Positions 8,955 to 18,471 of a stretch of DNA of 64,000 nucleotides are shown here, one piece after another. The notes under the pieces were generated by a model that did no database searches, was not told the origin of the DNA, and was given only the letters and a program-made list of their open reading frames with translations. A program made the translations under genes and the position numbers. The stretch comes from Bacteriovorax sp. PP10 (GTDB lineage Bacteria > Bdellovibrionota > Bacteriovoracia > Bacteriovoracales > Bacteriovoracaceae): contig NZ_JAYGJQ010000001.1 in assembly GCF_035013165.1 (NCBI RefSeq), forward strand, positions 1,240,001 through 1,304,000, given 5' to 3'. Every line of letters begins with the position of its first letter. The stretch's first letter is position 1.

Positions 8955-9842
8955 ATGAAAAAGTTATTAGTGTTAAATTTCGTTTTATTGTCATTGCCGG
9001 TTTATTCGGCAAGTTGGAAAAAATTTGCAGTTACACCTCCAACATCATCAACGGGAACAGCAGGGACTGCGCTCACATCAGCACAGTGTCCGACAAATTA
9101 TATATTTGTTCCTAGTTTATCTCCTTATACAGTGACAGCTTTTTGTGTCGCCAAATATGAAATGAAAGATGATGGATATGGAACTCCAGCATCTGTAGCC
9201 GCTGGGACTCCATGGGTATCGATTGATAGAAGTGCTGCCAGGGCAAAATGCCAGAGCCTGGGAGGAAGTTATGATTTAATTTCAAATGATCAATGGCAAA
9301 CAATTGCCAGAAATATTGCAGGTGTGGCGAGTAACTGGAGTTCTGGAATAGTGGCCACTGGACAGATTAACTGGGGGCACTCTGATGGGACACCTGGAAA
9401 TGCCCTGGCAGCAGTGACTGACGATAACGATCCTTGCAATGGAACAGGACAAACATGTTCATCGACAGTCTGGGATTCACAAAGAAGGACTCATAAACTT
9501 TCCAATGGAAATGTCATCTGGGATTTGTCAGCGAATCTTTATGAATGGGTTACTAATGATCTGACTGTTGCCTATTCAACAAATTATTTTGTCTCAACTA
9601 TGACGAATGGTGATAATGAGCAAAATCGTTATGGTGCTGATATGGCCACTATTTGTCCTGCTCGCTGGGCATCGCCTTATTGTGGAATGGGGGCTGCGAG
9701 AATTGGTTTCAATGGTGGAGCAATTGGCCGTGGTGGAGAGTGGACAATGGGAGATCAGGCCGGAATTTTTACGACGTCGATGGAAGCTCCAGCAAATTAC
9801 GCTGCTAATAATGTAGGTTTTCGTTGCGTGTTTACTCACTAA
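8955..9842 (+). CDS. Secreted FGE/SUMF1-fold protein 3
   Basis: 295 aa, last of the three tandem paralogues and last gene of the operon. Signal peptide MKKLLVLNFVLLSLPVYSA, then a Thr/Ser/Gly-rich insertion (TPPTSSTGTAGTALTSAQ) before the shared domain FCVAKYEMKDDGYGTP, QWQTIARNIAGVASNW, SNGNVIWDLSANLYEWV, PYCGMG, GRGGEW and VGFRCVFTH. The starting AAGGCGAATAT site is only 9 bp from the previous stop. A terminator hairpin follows immediately. Function as for copies 1 and 2: probably exported, disulfide-bonded, ligand-binding. Confidence 0.75.
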   Translation: MKKLLVLNFVLLSLPVYSASWKKFAVTPPTSSTGTAGTALTSAQCPTNYIFVPSLSPYTVTAFCVAKYEMKDDGYGTPASVAAGTPWVSIDRSAARAKCQSLGGSYDLISNDQWQTIARNIAGVASNWSSGIVATGQINWGHSDGTPGNALAAVTDDNDPCNGTGQTCSSTVWDSQRRTHKLSNGNVIWDLSANLYEWVTNDLTVAYSTNYFVSTMTNGDNEQNRYGADMATICPARWASPYCGMGAARIGFNGGAIGRGGEWTMGDQAGIFTTSMEAPANYAANNVGFRCVFTH

Positions 9843-9843
9843 A

Positions 9844-9876
9844 AAGCAGATCTAATTTTTTATTTTAGACCTGCTT
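9844..9876 (+). terminator. Bidirectional terminator hairpin between FGE-like genes and chemoreceptor
   Basis: Arms AAGCAGATCTAA and TTAGACCTGCTT pair with one A/C mismatch around a T-rich loop, in the 44-bp gap between two convergent genes. It could serve both. Confidence 0.55.
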
Positions 9877-9886
9877 AGAAGATTAT

Positions 9887-11482
9887 CTATCCGTTCGTTA
9901 ATTTTCCAATCTCTTGAATCATGTCTACAATCGAGTGAATTTCAGCATTCAATTCATCAGAAATTTGGCTTACTTTTTTAGAAAGGTGACTCGTCTCATG
10001 AGCACTCTGATCAATGTTCTCCATCGCTTTAGCGATTTCTCCCATCCCATGTGCTTGTTCTGTACTCGCTGAAGTAATCTGATCTGACATTGTCACAACC
10101 TTACTAACTTCAGAAACAATATCTTCTAAAACCAGTGAACATTCTTTGGCGATTTGCTGACCTTCGTATGATTTAGATTTTGCAACTTTGATAATTTTTT
10201 CAACAGTCGATCTTGTTTCATCAACAATGGTTTTTACGTTCGTAATACTTTGATCTAAGATGGCGGTGATTTCAGTTGCAGACTTACCACTAAGAGCAGC
10301 AAGGTTCCCGATTTCTTCAGCAACAACTGCAAATCCTTTTCCTTGTTCACCGGCACGAGCTGCTTCAACAGAAGCATTGAAAGAGAGGATTCTGGTTTGA
10401 AAAACAATATCATTAATGATTTTAGTTTTATTACTGATCTCATTGATCATATTAACAACTTCACCAAAGCGCACATTTCCTTGCTCAACCGTTCTTGCCA
10501 CTTCTTCGTTTACAGTATTAATTTCTTGCATAAGAGTTGCCATGTGAAGAACAACTTCTTTTCCTTTATTGGCATTGTCTCTACTTCTGTGAGTTGTCGT
10601 TGAAGTATTGATAGCTAGTTCTTTATTGTTCGTAATCATCGAATTGGTTTCATCAACGGCAGCGGCGGTTTCTGAAACAGAAGCGGCACCTTCTGTTGAA
10701 AGACTCGAAAGAGATTCTCCTGCGGCCGATAAACCGTTCATGACTTCTTTGATCTTATCAGATGAGCCTGTTAGTTTTGCGATGGCCACAGCTAAAACTT
10801 TTTTGAGCGTACGAGAAGAAAGAGTTGAAAGCGAAAAAATTAAAATAGCGATCATGAAAGTCACTACCTGAAGAACAACGATACGGTGACTGAATTTATC
10901 AACTTCGTTATTAAGTCTTACTTTTAATAGATCGTTAAAAGCTTTAATTGGCTGACCGATTGAAACGATAAAATCGGTGTAAGTCTTATTGTGCATAAGA
11001 GTTCTGGCGTGCTCTAAATTCGGTTCGGATTTTTTTGTGTAAGCTCCGGTTTCGTCTTTATAAAGACCTTTTACCGCGTTCATTGCTTCAACTTCTGTTG
11101 CAATTAAGTCTGTTGAAAGGCCATTTGCCTTCTTTAGCTCGGCAAATTCTTCCTCTGTAAAGCCTGCATTTTTTAATAAATCGTCCATTGGAATTTGTCT
11201 TCCATCGGGACGAGGTTTTTTACCATTTCTCCAGTCGACAATATAATTGTATTGATCTTCCCATTTTTGATCACCGGTAACGACATACAATCTCGCATTT
11301 AAAGTCAGGTCATTTGAGCTTTGTTGTAGTTCCTGAGCTAGCTGCAGGGACACCAGACGCTTCTCATTGGACTTGTTAACTTCAAATGATGTCCAAAGAG
11401 ATGAGGCGATACTCGCAAGTAGAATGATGATTAAAACCGCATTCATTTTTGTAACGTTTTTGTAATCTAAGAGATTGTTCAT
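9887..11482 (-). CDS. Methyl-accepting chemotaxis protein
   Basis: 531 aa. One transmembrane helix near residues 13-32 ([16 protein letters not shown]), a ~165-residue periplasmic ligand domain, a second helix near 203-222 ([17 protein letters not shown]), then the cytoplasmic signalling domain. The conserved hairpin tip reads [20 protein letters not shown] followed by [15 protein letters not shown]. No clear HAMP domain separates the second helix from the signalling coiled coil. The periplasmic part contains [16 protein letters not shown], resembling the four-helix-bundle sensor type. It should signal to a CheA/CheW array elsewhere in the genome. It is transcribed alone, divergent from the RND operon. 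Confidence 0.92.
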   Translation of the reverse strand: MNNLLDYKNVTKMNAVLIIILLASIASSLWTSFEVNKSNEKRLVSLQLAQELQQSSNDLTLNARLYVVTGDQKWEDQYNYIVDWRNGKKPRPDGRQIPMDDLLKNAGFTEEEFAELKKANGLSTDLIATEVEAMNAVKGLYKDETGAYTKKSEPNLEHARTLMHNKTYTDFIVSIGQPIKAFNDLLKVRLNNEVDKFSHRIVVLQVVTFMIAILIFSLSTLSSRTLKKVLAVAIAKLTGSSDKIKEVMNGLSAAGESLSSLSTEGAASVSETAAAVDETNSMITNNKELAINTSTTTHRSRDNANKGKEVVLHMATLMQEINTVNEEVARTVEQGNVRFGEVVNMINEISNKTKIINDIVFQTRILSFNASVEAARAGEQGKGFAVVAEEIGNLAALSGKSATEITAILDQSITNVKTIVDETRSTVEKIIKVAKSKSYEGQQIAKECSLVLEDIVSEVSKVVTMSDQITSASTEQAHGMGEIAKAMENIDQSAHETSHLSKKVSQISDELNAEIHSIVDMIQEIGKLTNG

Positions 11483-11865
11483 TAGCTTTGCCCTCTAGGA
11501 AAAAATTGATGTACCAATATTTTATCTATTTCAAAAAAAAGATAATTAAAGCTTGGCCAAAGAAACAATCAAATTAAACAAGAAACCATTTGAAGAAAAT
11601 TTAGTTAGTGTGAGATTGGTGTACGAAAAGAAAGATTATCTTTTTTGGAATACGATTCTTACAACGAGAAGAGTGATTCTTAACATTTGAAAGGAATAGT
11701 GGTTTTAAATAAATTTTATTATATTTTTTCTGGGTTACAAAAATGCAACAAGTCTCAATTATCAGTAACTTGGAAAGCCTGATACCGCTAATTATTACTT
11801 AACATTGTTAAGTATTATCTATAAGATGCCTCAAATTTGTATCCCTAACTATCAAAGATGAGCCT
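11483..11865. other. Divergent promoter region between chemoreceptor and RND operon
   Basis: A 383-bp AT-rich gap with no convincing gene. It must hold the promoters of both the chemoreceptor (leftward) and the RND operon (rightward). The only clear structure is the palindrome at 11796-11814. Confidence 0.6.
11796..11814 (+). promoter_or_regulatory. Candidate MarR operator upstream of the RND operon
   Basis: Perfect inverted repeat TACTTAAC-ATT-GTTAAGTA, 8-bp arms with a 3-bp centre, 52 bp before the ATG of the RND pump. Its size fits a MarR dimer site, and a MarR-family gene is the last gene of this operon. Regulation by that protein is inference. Confidence 0.6.
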
Positions 11866-14800
11866 ATGAATCTTATAGATCTTTCAATACGTCGCCCGGT
11901 GTTTGCTTGGGTTTTGATGTTTGCACTTATTGTATTCGGTGCGATCTCACTTAATAAAATGGCGATCAGTCAGTTGCCGGATGTCGATTTTCCTATCATC
12001 AACGTTTCTGTTAATTACGATGGAGCAGCTCCAGAAGTTGTGGAGTCAGAGTTAGTTGATCCTATCGAAGAAAAATTATTAGCGATTGAAGGTGTTAAAG
12101 AAATGCGGTCTTCGGCCAACCAAGGCCAAGGATCAGTGACATTAGAATTTGATATCAATCGTAACGTTGACGTTGCTCTTCAAGAAGTTCAATCGGCACT
12201 TAGTCAGTTGCGTTTACCTGAGGGCGTAGATCCTCCCATCGTGAGAAAGAAAAACCCGGAAGAAGATCCGATTATTATTATCGCGGTTTCAGGTAATGCT
12301 GATTTAAAAGACATGCTTGCATGGTCAGATAGATATTTATTAGACCAGTTAAGATTTTTACCAGGTGTTGGTGAAGTGACAGTCGGAGGATTCTCCGACC
12401 GTAACTTACGTATCTGGATTGATCCAAAAAAATTAGATCAATTTGAATTAACTATTACTGACGTTATTGATGCCTTGAAAGCTCAGCATGTCGAAAGTGC
12501 CGCAGGACAATTCACAGAAGGGCAGCGCGAACTTCGCGTTCGTTGGCTAGGTGAGGCCAATGCGATTGAGCAGGTTTCAAAAATTCGTATTCTAAAGCGC
12601 GGAAGTGATCGTGTTGTTGGAAGAAAAATTTATCTGGGTGATGTGGCCGAAGTTAAAGATGGTCTGTCTGATATCAGAAGACTGGCACGAGTTAACGGAA
12701 CATCGGCAATCGGTGTTCAGATTAGAAAACAACGTGGAGTGAACGAGGTCCAGGTTGCAGAAACAGTTAAGAAAAAATTAGAGGCGATTAAAGGAAGTTT
12801 TCCCAAGGGATATAATTACCAGATCATCGTAGACTACACGAAGTCGACAGAAGCGACGGTGGGTCTGACTATTGAAAAGTTATGGGTTGCTGCCGGTATT
12901 ACGATCGTTATCTGCTTCTTATTTTTAGGAAGCCTACAGGCCGCTTTTAACATTTTATTTTCTATTCCAACTTCTATCGTTGGAACATTCACAATTATTT
13001 ATTTTGCAGGATTTACTTTAAACCTGTTTACCCTTCTGGCCCTGACACTTTCAATTTCCATTGTTGTCGATGATGCCATCATGCTTTTAGAAAATATTAT
13101 CCGTCACTACCGTATGGGAAAAGACTCCCAGACCGCGGCCTCAGATGGTGCTAAAGAAGTTTTACCTGCTGCCATCGCTGCGACCATGGCCGTTGTTGCG
13201 GTATTTCTTCCCGTCGTCTTTATGGATGGAATCATCGGTAAATTCTTCTTACAGTTCGGTGTCACAATGTGCGCCTGTGTTCTTTTATCTTTATTAGAAG
13301 CAGTTACGATTACGCCTATGAGAGCTGCGGCCCTTCTAAGCTCAGAGCCTGAAGTTTCAAAGTTCGAGCATTATCTTGATGAACTATTTGATAAAGTGAA
13401 CGATAGATACCGTGAATGGTTAAGAGTGACACTTGAATGGAAGTGGACTGTCCTTATTTCTTCCATTGCTTTTTTCGCTCTTTCACTTGTCTTAATTATG
13501 AGAGTTCGCCAGGAATTCGTGCCTATGCAGGATCAGGATTTAATTATCATGACGGCGATGGCGAAACCGGGAACATCTTTAGATGCAACTAGTGCTCTGG
13601 GATTAAAAGTTGAAGAGATTATAAAACAAAATCCAAACATCGCAGGATACTTAATTTCTGTCGGTGGATTTGGAGGCCCTGGTTCAAGCGTCAACCAGAT
13701 GGCAATTCCTATTGTTTTAAAACCAAGAAGCGAAAGAAAGATTGGTCACCTTGTGATTATGGATCAGCTGCGTGATGCCTTTAAAAACGTTAAAGGTGTG
13801 CGAGTAATGTTACGTGATAACTCGGCCAGAAACCTTTCATCTGGTCGCCAGAACCCGATTGGGATTAATTTACGTGGGCCTGACTTAAATGTTCTTGATG
13901 AAAAATCAAAACTTCTTATGAAGCGCTTAGAAGACGAAAAATTAGGTGTGGATATGGACACCGATTATCGTACAGGTATTCCTGAGTTGATCTTAACACC
14001 AAATAGAGAAGCGATGGCCGATCGAGGTGTCACCGTTGAACAAGTCGGTAGCATTTTATCTTCTGGAATTGGAAGTACCCGTCAAGGCCGCTTCACAATG
14101 GATAATAAAAGATACGACATCCGTTTTAAAATAAAAGATGAAATGATTCGTTCTCCGGAAGACTTCAAGCATTTATATGTAAGAAACAATATGGGGATTC
14201 TCGTTCCATTCAGTGAAATCGTAACGATTACTGAAGGAAAAACCATTCAAGGTATTTCACGAGTGAATCGTCAAAGAGCGATTTCAGTTTTCGGTAACCT
14301 GGCCCCTGGACTCTCGCAATCAAAAGTACTGGATCGTACAAAAGAAATCGCAGAAGAAATTCTGCCACCCGGATATTCATACGCACTTGAAGGGGCCTCT
14401 GCGGGATTTACTTCTTCGTTTGAAAGCTTAAGTTCAGCACTTTCGGTAGGTATCCTTGTTGCTTACTTAATTCTTGCTGTTCAGTTCAACTCTTTCATTC
14501 ACCCGTTTACAGTTTTAGTGGCACTACCGTTCTCAGTCTCAGGAGCACTTGTGGCCCTGTGGATGTTTGGAGCTTCAGTAAACTTATTCAGTTTCATCGG
14601 TCTAATCGTTTTAATGGGGATTGCAAAAAAGAACTCCATCATGCTGGTGGAATTCAGTAATCAGGTGCGAGAGGCCACCAAGAAGCCGGTGTTTGAAGCT
14701 TTACTTGAAGCTTGCCCGGTTCGCCTAAGACCCATTCTTATGACGTCAGCAGCGACAGTAGCAGCAGCTACACCATTAGTTATCGGCCATAGTATGGGAG

Positions 14801-14961
14801 CAGAGACTCGTCTTCCCATGGGACTTGCAATTATCGGAGGGACGATTGTTTCAACCATCCTGACGTTGTTTGTTGTTCCGGCATTGTATTTAATTTTATC
14901 TCCGTTAGAAAAAAAGGCGAAAGTCAGCAAGAGAAAAGTAAAAGCGGAAGTAGCAGGATAA
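11866..14961 (+). CDS. RND multidrug efflux pump, HAE-1 (AcrB/MexB-like)
   Basis: 1031 aa, full length for an inner-membrane RND pump. The N-terminus MNLIDLSIRRPVFAWVLMF is the classic HAE start with TM1. The proton-relay aspartate pair is present in TM4 (SISIVVDDAIMLLENI), and the C-terminal half repeats the fold (LVALPFSVSGALVALWMFG, MGIAKKNSIMLVEF). It should use the proton gradient to expel drugs or lipophilic compounds through a periplasmic adaptor and a TolC channel. The TolC gene follows after 2 bp, but no adaptor (membrane-fusion protein) gene is in this operon, which is unusual. Probably repressed by the MarR protein encoded at the end of the operon. Confidence 0.93.
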   Translation: MNLIDLSIRRPVFAWVLMFALIVFGAISLNKMAISQLPDVDFPIINVSVNYDGAAPEVVESELVDPIEEKLLAIEGVKEMRSSANQGQGSVTLEFDINRNVDVALQEVQSALSQLRLPEGVDPPIVRKKNPEEDPIIIIAVSGNADLKDMLAWSDRYLLDQLRFLPGVGEVTVGGFSDRNLRIWIDPKKLDQFELTITDVIDALKAQHVESAAGQFTEGQRELRVRWLGEANAIEQVSKIRILKRGSDRVVGRKIYLGDVAEVKDGLSDIRRLARVNGTSAIGVQIRKQRGVNEVQVAETVKKKLEAIKGSFPKGYNYQIIVDYTKSTEATVGLTIEKLWVAAGITIVICFLFLGSLQAAFNILFSIPTSIVGTFTIIYFAGFTLNLFTLLALTLSISIVVDDAIMLLENIIRHYRMGKDSQTAASDGAKEVLPAAIAATMAVVAVFLPVVFMDGIIGKFFLQFGVTMCACVLLSLLEAVTITPMRAAALLSSEPEVSKFEHYLDELFDKVNDRYREWLRVTLEWKWTVLISSIAFFALSLVLIMRVRQEFVPMQDQDLIIMTAMAKPGTSLDATSALGLKVEEIIKQNPNIAGYLISVGGFGGPGSSVNQMAIPIVLKPRSERKIGHLVIMDQLRDAFKNVKGVRVMLRDNSARNLSSGRQNPIGINLRGPDLNVLDEKSKLLMKRLEDEKLGVDMDTDYRTGIPELILTPNREAMADRGVTVEQVGSILSSGIGSTRQGRFTMDNKRYDIRFKIKDEMIRSPEDFKHLYVRNNMGILVPFSEIVTITEGKTIQGISRVNRQRAISVFGNLAPGLSQSKVLDRTKEIAEEILPPGYSYALEGASAGFTSSFESLSSALSVGILVAYLILAVQFNSFIHPFTVLVALPFSVSGALVALWMFGASVNLFSFIGLIVLMGIAKKNSIMLVEFSNQVREATKKPVFEALLEACPVRLRPILMTSAATVAAATPLVIGHSMGAETRLPMGLAIIGGTIVSTILTLFVVPALYLILSPLEKKAKVSKRKVKAEVAG

Positions 14962-14963
14962 GT

Positions 14964-16274
14964 ATGAAAAGAATTTTAACATTAATTACATTAGTTGTTT
15001 CAATGAGCACTTTTTCACAAGAGACTCTTGATTTAAAAAGTGTGGTTGAGATCGCCAAGAAAAATAATCCTTCGATTCTTTTGATTCAAGAAAGACTGAA
15101 TCAAGCTGATGCCCAAAAAACGCTGGCAAGATCCCCCTTGTTTCCTAATTTAAGCTGGAACCTTGCAGGTATTTATCAAAAAGATGCCATCTATACAGGT
15201 TCACCACGTTTTGATGGTGATCCATACAATTTCTATTCGAGTGATGTAAAACTTGTTCAGACGATTTATCAGTACGGTGCTTTAGATGCAGTGACTGAAG
15301 CCGACTATGATAAAAAAATTCAGTTAAAGCAGTTAGAAATTGCTGAGCGTAACCTTACTCAGAATGTAATTGATTCTTTCTACCGTTTTATTTTGAATCA
15401 ACAGACTCTTGAAAATCTTATGAAGAATCAGGAGATCATGCAAAAGGCCCTTACGACGACTAATCAGCGCTACAACTCAGGTAGAGGGCAGATGCTGGAT
15501 ATTCTCCAGGTTAAAACTCAACTTGCTTTAATCCAACCACAAGTTGATCAGGCCAAAAACCAATTTGAAATTGCCGGGCAACAGCTGGCAAACTTCATGG
15601 GACAAAAAGAGCACTCAGGCTTCAATATCAAAGGGCAACTAAAAGCACTTCTTTTAAAAGACGTTCAAAAGTATATCGACCTGAAAAATTATGTTCTTCC
15701 TGAATACGACGTCAACCAACTTCAATTAGACCAGCTAGGTTACACTCGCTCAGTGACTCTTGGAAAAGAGTACCCGACAGTGAGACTGATCGGGGATTAC
15801 ATTTATAGCAATTATAAAAAACCAGACTTGTTTTCTGATTACTCAAATGCATGGGCGATTCAGCTGCAATTAACGATTCCACTTTTTTCTGGTCTTTCAT
15901 CTTTTAGTGAAAAACAAATCCTTGAGTCTCAAGGCTCACAGTTAAAAATCAGCAAGCGAAATTTGGAAAATGATTTATCTCTAAAACAAGTTTCAAGTTT
16001 TAAAAATCTTCAATCGAGCGAAGCATCTCTTGTCTCTTCAACACTAGCGGTAAAACTAGCTGAAGAGTCTCAGGCAGAGGCCACACGTATTTATAGATTA
16101 TCTCAAATTGATTTCCTGCAGTTCTTAACAGTTCAGCAAGCGGCATTGCAGGCAAAGACGAGTCTTGATTTATTGAAGTACCAAAACATCATTGCTTACT
16201 CGAATTACTTTGTTGCAACCGGACAGCCATTAAGTGTGCTGGTCAATATTTTAACTAATGACAAGGTTCTATAA
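14964..16274 (+). CDS. TolC-family outer-membrane efflux channel
   Basis: 436 aa with signal peptide MKRILTLITLVVSMSTFSQ. It shows the two-fold TolC pattern: helical segments containing SVVEIAKKNNPSILLIQERL and LQVKTQLALIQPQVDQAKNQ, then a second copy. It should form the trimeric outer-membrane exit duct for the RND pump just upstream (2-bp gap, AGGAT ribosome binding site in the end of the pump gene). Its stop overlaps the next ATG by one base. Confidence 0.9.
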   Translation: MKRILTLITLVVSMSTFSQETLDLKSVVEIAKKNNPSILLIQERLNQADAQKTLARSPLFPNLSWNLAGIYQKDAIYTGSPRFDGDPYNFYSSDVKLVQTIYQYGALDAVTEADYDKKIQLKQLEIAERNLTQNVIDSFYRFILNQQTLENLMKNQEIMQKALTTTNQRYNSGRGQMLDILQVKTQLALIQPQVDQAKNQFEIAGQQLANFMGQKEHSGFNIKGQLKALLLKDVQKYIDLKNYVLPEYDVNQLQLDQLGYTRSVTLGKEYPTVRLIGDYIYSNYKKPDLFSDYSNAWAIQLQLTIPLFSGLSSFSEKQILESQGSQLKISKRNLENDLSLKQVSSFKNLQSSEASLVSSTLAVKLAEESQAEATRIYRLSQIDFLQFLTVQQAALQAKTSLDLLKYQNIIAYSNYFVATGQPLSVLVNILTNDKVL

Positions 16275-17005
16275 TGAAAAAGATTATTATCTTAATCGCT
16301 GCTGTTTTTGCATCAAGTGCCTTTGCGGCACCAAAGTCTAAAATAAAGAAAAGAACAGCACCTGTTATGTTAGATAAAACATATCAGGTTCAAAAGAACG
16401 CGCCTCAAATCGTCATCGGTGAAGAAAATAGTACGGCACCAATTATCGAAGAAGAAAAAGCTTCGGCCAACTACTGGCACGCTGAAATCCTTTTCACTGA
16501 TTTAACGTTCAGTCTCCCTGCTTTAACTGGTGGAGCACCTGATTTTTCTCAGAACTTCGTAGGGATTGGAGCTTCTAGAAAAAATGACAACAAAATTCTG
16601 GGAGTGAAAGGAAACCTGGAGTTCGGAGCTCAATGGCAACAATACGAGCGCACAACTAAAATTGGACCTCGTGGAGAATTTTCTCAGGAAATTAATGTCT
16701 ATCAATTAAATGTTTTCCAAAACTTTAATATCTTCCGCGCTTTTGAAGACTCAGTCATCATGACGGCCGGAGCAGGTATCGCTCCCATTTATTTAACTGC
16801 TGAACAAAGTATTTATAACAATTCACTTTCAGAATTAGGTTATCAATTAATGGGAAAAGCAAACTTCGTTTTTCCAGTTAAGAGAATCTTCTCATGGACA
16901 CCACTTCATCTTGCAGGAAACGTAGGTGTTGTGATCGCGACGGGTAGAGTGGCAGAGAATACGATGTCGACACTGAGCTTAGCGCTGGGAGTGGACTTTG
17001 AATAA
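16274..17005 (+). CDS. Secreted outer-membrane beta-barrel-like protein
   Basis: 243 aa with signal peptide MKKIIILIAAVFASSAFAA. After a basic and then acidic linker, the rest alternates aromatic and hydrophobic residues in a beta-barrel manner (YWHAEILFTDLTFSLPAL; INVYQLNVFQNFNIF; AGAGIAPIYLTAEQSIY) and ends in a barrel-type final strand, TLSLALGVDFE. I do not recognise a family. It sits between tolC and marR in a tightly overlapped operon (ATAATG junction), so it probably helps the pump or outer membrane. It does not look like the missing membrane-fusion protein: no lipoyl hairpin or coiled coil is seen. Confidence 0.65.
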   Translation: MKKIIILIAAVFASSAFAAPKSKIKKRTAPVMLDKTYQVQKNAPQIVIGEENSTAPIIEEEKASANYWHAEILFTDLTFSLPALTGGAPDFSQNFVGIGASRKNDNKILGVKGNLEFGAQWQQYERTTKIGPRGEFSQEINVYQLNVFQNFNIFRAFEDSVIMTAGAGIAPIYLTAEQSIYNNSLSELGYQLMGKANFVFPVKRIFSWTPLHLAGNVGVVIATGRVAENTMSTLSLALGVDFE

Positions 17006-17435
17006 ACCAGAATCATACCTTGCAGAACTAATCATGGAAGTTGTTCCAAAGACTATGCAGTCTATCAGACAGGACATGAGAAAAGAGCGTGGGGAATTAA
17101 CCATCACTCAGTTTCGAATGCTGGCGAATGTAAGACAAGGTGTTTGTAACAATAAAGAGCTTGGTGAAAAACTAGGAGTGAGTGAAGCGGCCGTCTCTCG
17201 CATGATTGATTTATTGGTGCAGGAAAAATTAATAAAGAAAATCGTAAATGAAGATGACCGCAGGAATAAAGTTTTATCTTTAACGGCCAATGGTAAAAAA
17301 CTCTATGAGAAGATTACCGCCAGCGCTCGTGGAAGACTGACTGTGAAGCTTGAAGCTTTGGATAAAAAAGACCGCGAAGCCGCTATTTTAGGATTAGAAG
17401 TGCTTCGAAATCATTTAGAAATATTTAAACAGTAA
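16998..17435 (+). CDS. MarR-family transcriptional regulator
   Basis: 145 aa with the winged-helix MarR core: TQFRMLANVRQGVCNNKELG, then EKLGVSEAAVSRMIDLLVQE (recognition helix) and the wing KIVNEDDRRNKVLSLTANGK. It starts at a TTG overlapping the preceding gene by 8 bp; GGGAG lies 6 nt upstream, which decides the start. It is the last gene of the RND operon and is likely an autorepressor acting at the palindrome at 11796-11814, released by pump substrates; this is inference from position. Confidence 0.9.
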   Translation: MNKPESYLAELIMEVVPKTMQSIRQDMRKERGELTITQFRMLANVRQGVCNNKELGEKLGVSEAAVSRMIDLLVQEKLIKKIVNEDDRRNKVLSLTANGKKLYEKITASARGRLTVKLEALDKKDREAAILGLEVLRNHLEIFKQ

Positions 17436-17541
17436 TAACGATAAGTTACCTGGCAGTGACAACATAATATTTGCTCCTGGAATATTTACAATGCGCTCTG
17501 CTCTTAGTACTTAAGGTAAACAAGTTTTCGAGGGAAAAATT

Positions 17542-18459
17542 ATGAAAGTTTCAAAGCTTATTACAGTTCTTGGACTATGTTCATTAGCTGCCATGGTTGG
17601 ATGTTCAAAAGACAAAAACATGGATGATTACCGCAGAGATCAACTTCAAGAAAGCCTTGCAAGAATCACTTCAATCTCAGGATCATACTCAGGTGTGGCC
17701 GTCTCGAGATTAGATGGAACAAATCTTGGTGCCATCGATTTAAAATTCCAGGCGAGAACAGATATCGCTGCTAGCTCTGGAAATGTTTCAAGCCAACAAA
17801 ATGCTATCGTAAGTGGATCGTTAAGCTTTAGAAGTTTAACTAACACTGAAGTTGTTTTTGATAACGGTTATTATGATGATGTCACTGGAGACTTTCAGGT
17901 AACTATTCCTATCACGCAAAACGGTGGGGCCATCTCTAAGCTTTCAGTCATCGGACAAGTTTCTGGTAACAGCTGGATTGGTTCAATCGAAGTTAAAGGG
18001 CAACCAGAATTTGGTGCTCAATTAACTCTTTATAAAAATGCTCCACCAAAAAATACAAGTGCTCTGGAAATTACCGGGACACGTATGGAACAAATCAGAC
18101 GCTTAAATCTTGTGTACGAAGGTGAGTATACTGTTGGCGGCGCTAACGCTCCTTTCAGACTAAGTTTCGTTAATCGCGATATTTTACCAGAGCAAAATTT
18201 TTACAAATTATTTTCTCCGGTTCGTCAGGTCAACGTGAACTGTGACTTTACTGATTTCGAACTTAACTTCTCAAATGCTATTCTCGACGACAAAATGGGA
18301 ACTCTGGTTGGACATGATCCAACTGACCAAAGAGGAACTCCAGCGCGTGCTAACCTGAGCTGCGTGAAGTTTGATAATGGTGCCGGGAACTATGGTTGGG
18401 ATTGCGATATCATGACGAAGATCACGACTGTTAAAATTCACCTGAACGCTAAGAACTAA
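17542..18459 (+). CDS. Lipoprotein of unknown function
   Basis: 305 aa. The N-terminus MKVSKLITVLGLCSLAAMVGC ends in a lipobox with the lipidated cysteine at residue 21, followed by charged residues SKDKNMDD. The mature domain is beta-rich with repeated themes (ISGSYSGVAVSRLDG; LVYEGEYTVGG) and three C-terminal cysteines. No family recognised. A GAGGG site precedes the ATG. It is 12 bp upstream of a second TolC-family gene, so the two probably form an operon and may be partners in the outer membrane. Confidence 0.75.
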   Translation: MKVSKLITVLGLCSLAAMVGCSKDKNMDDYRRDQLQESLARITSISGSYSGVAVSRLDGTNLGAIDLKFQARTDIAASSGNVSSQQNAIVSGSLSFRSLTNTEVVFDNGYYDDVTGDFQVTIPITQNGGAISKLSVIGQVSGNSWIGSIEVKGQPEFGAQLTLYKNAPPKNTSALEITGTRMEQIRRLNLVYEGEYTVGGANAPFRLSFVNRDILPEQNFYKLFSPVRQVNVNCDFTDFELNFSNAILDDKMGTLVGHDPTDQRGTPARANLSCVKFDNGAGNYGWDCDIMTKITTVKIHLNAKN

Positions 18460-18471
18460 GAGAGGATTCAC

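Noticed and set aside
3798-9842. Prophage or diversity-generating retroelement suggested by tail-fibre repeats and FGE-fold proteins
   Set aside because: No reverse transcriptase, template repeat, capsid, terminase or integrase gene is present, and the FGE C-termini are not rich in AAC/AAT codons as retroelement variable regions are.
16274-17005. Unknown gene in the RND operon as the missing membrane-fusion protein
   Set aside because: It has a beta-barrel-like pattern with no coiled-coil hairpin or lipoyl domain, so it does not match the HlyD/AcrA family.
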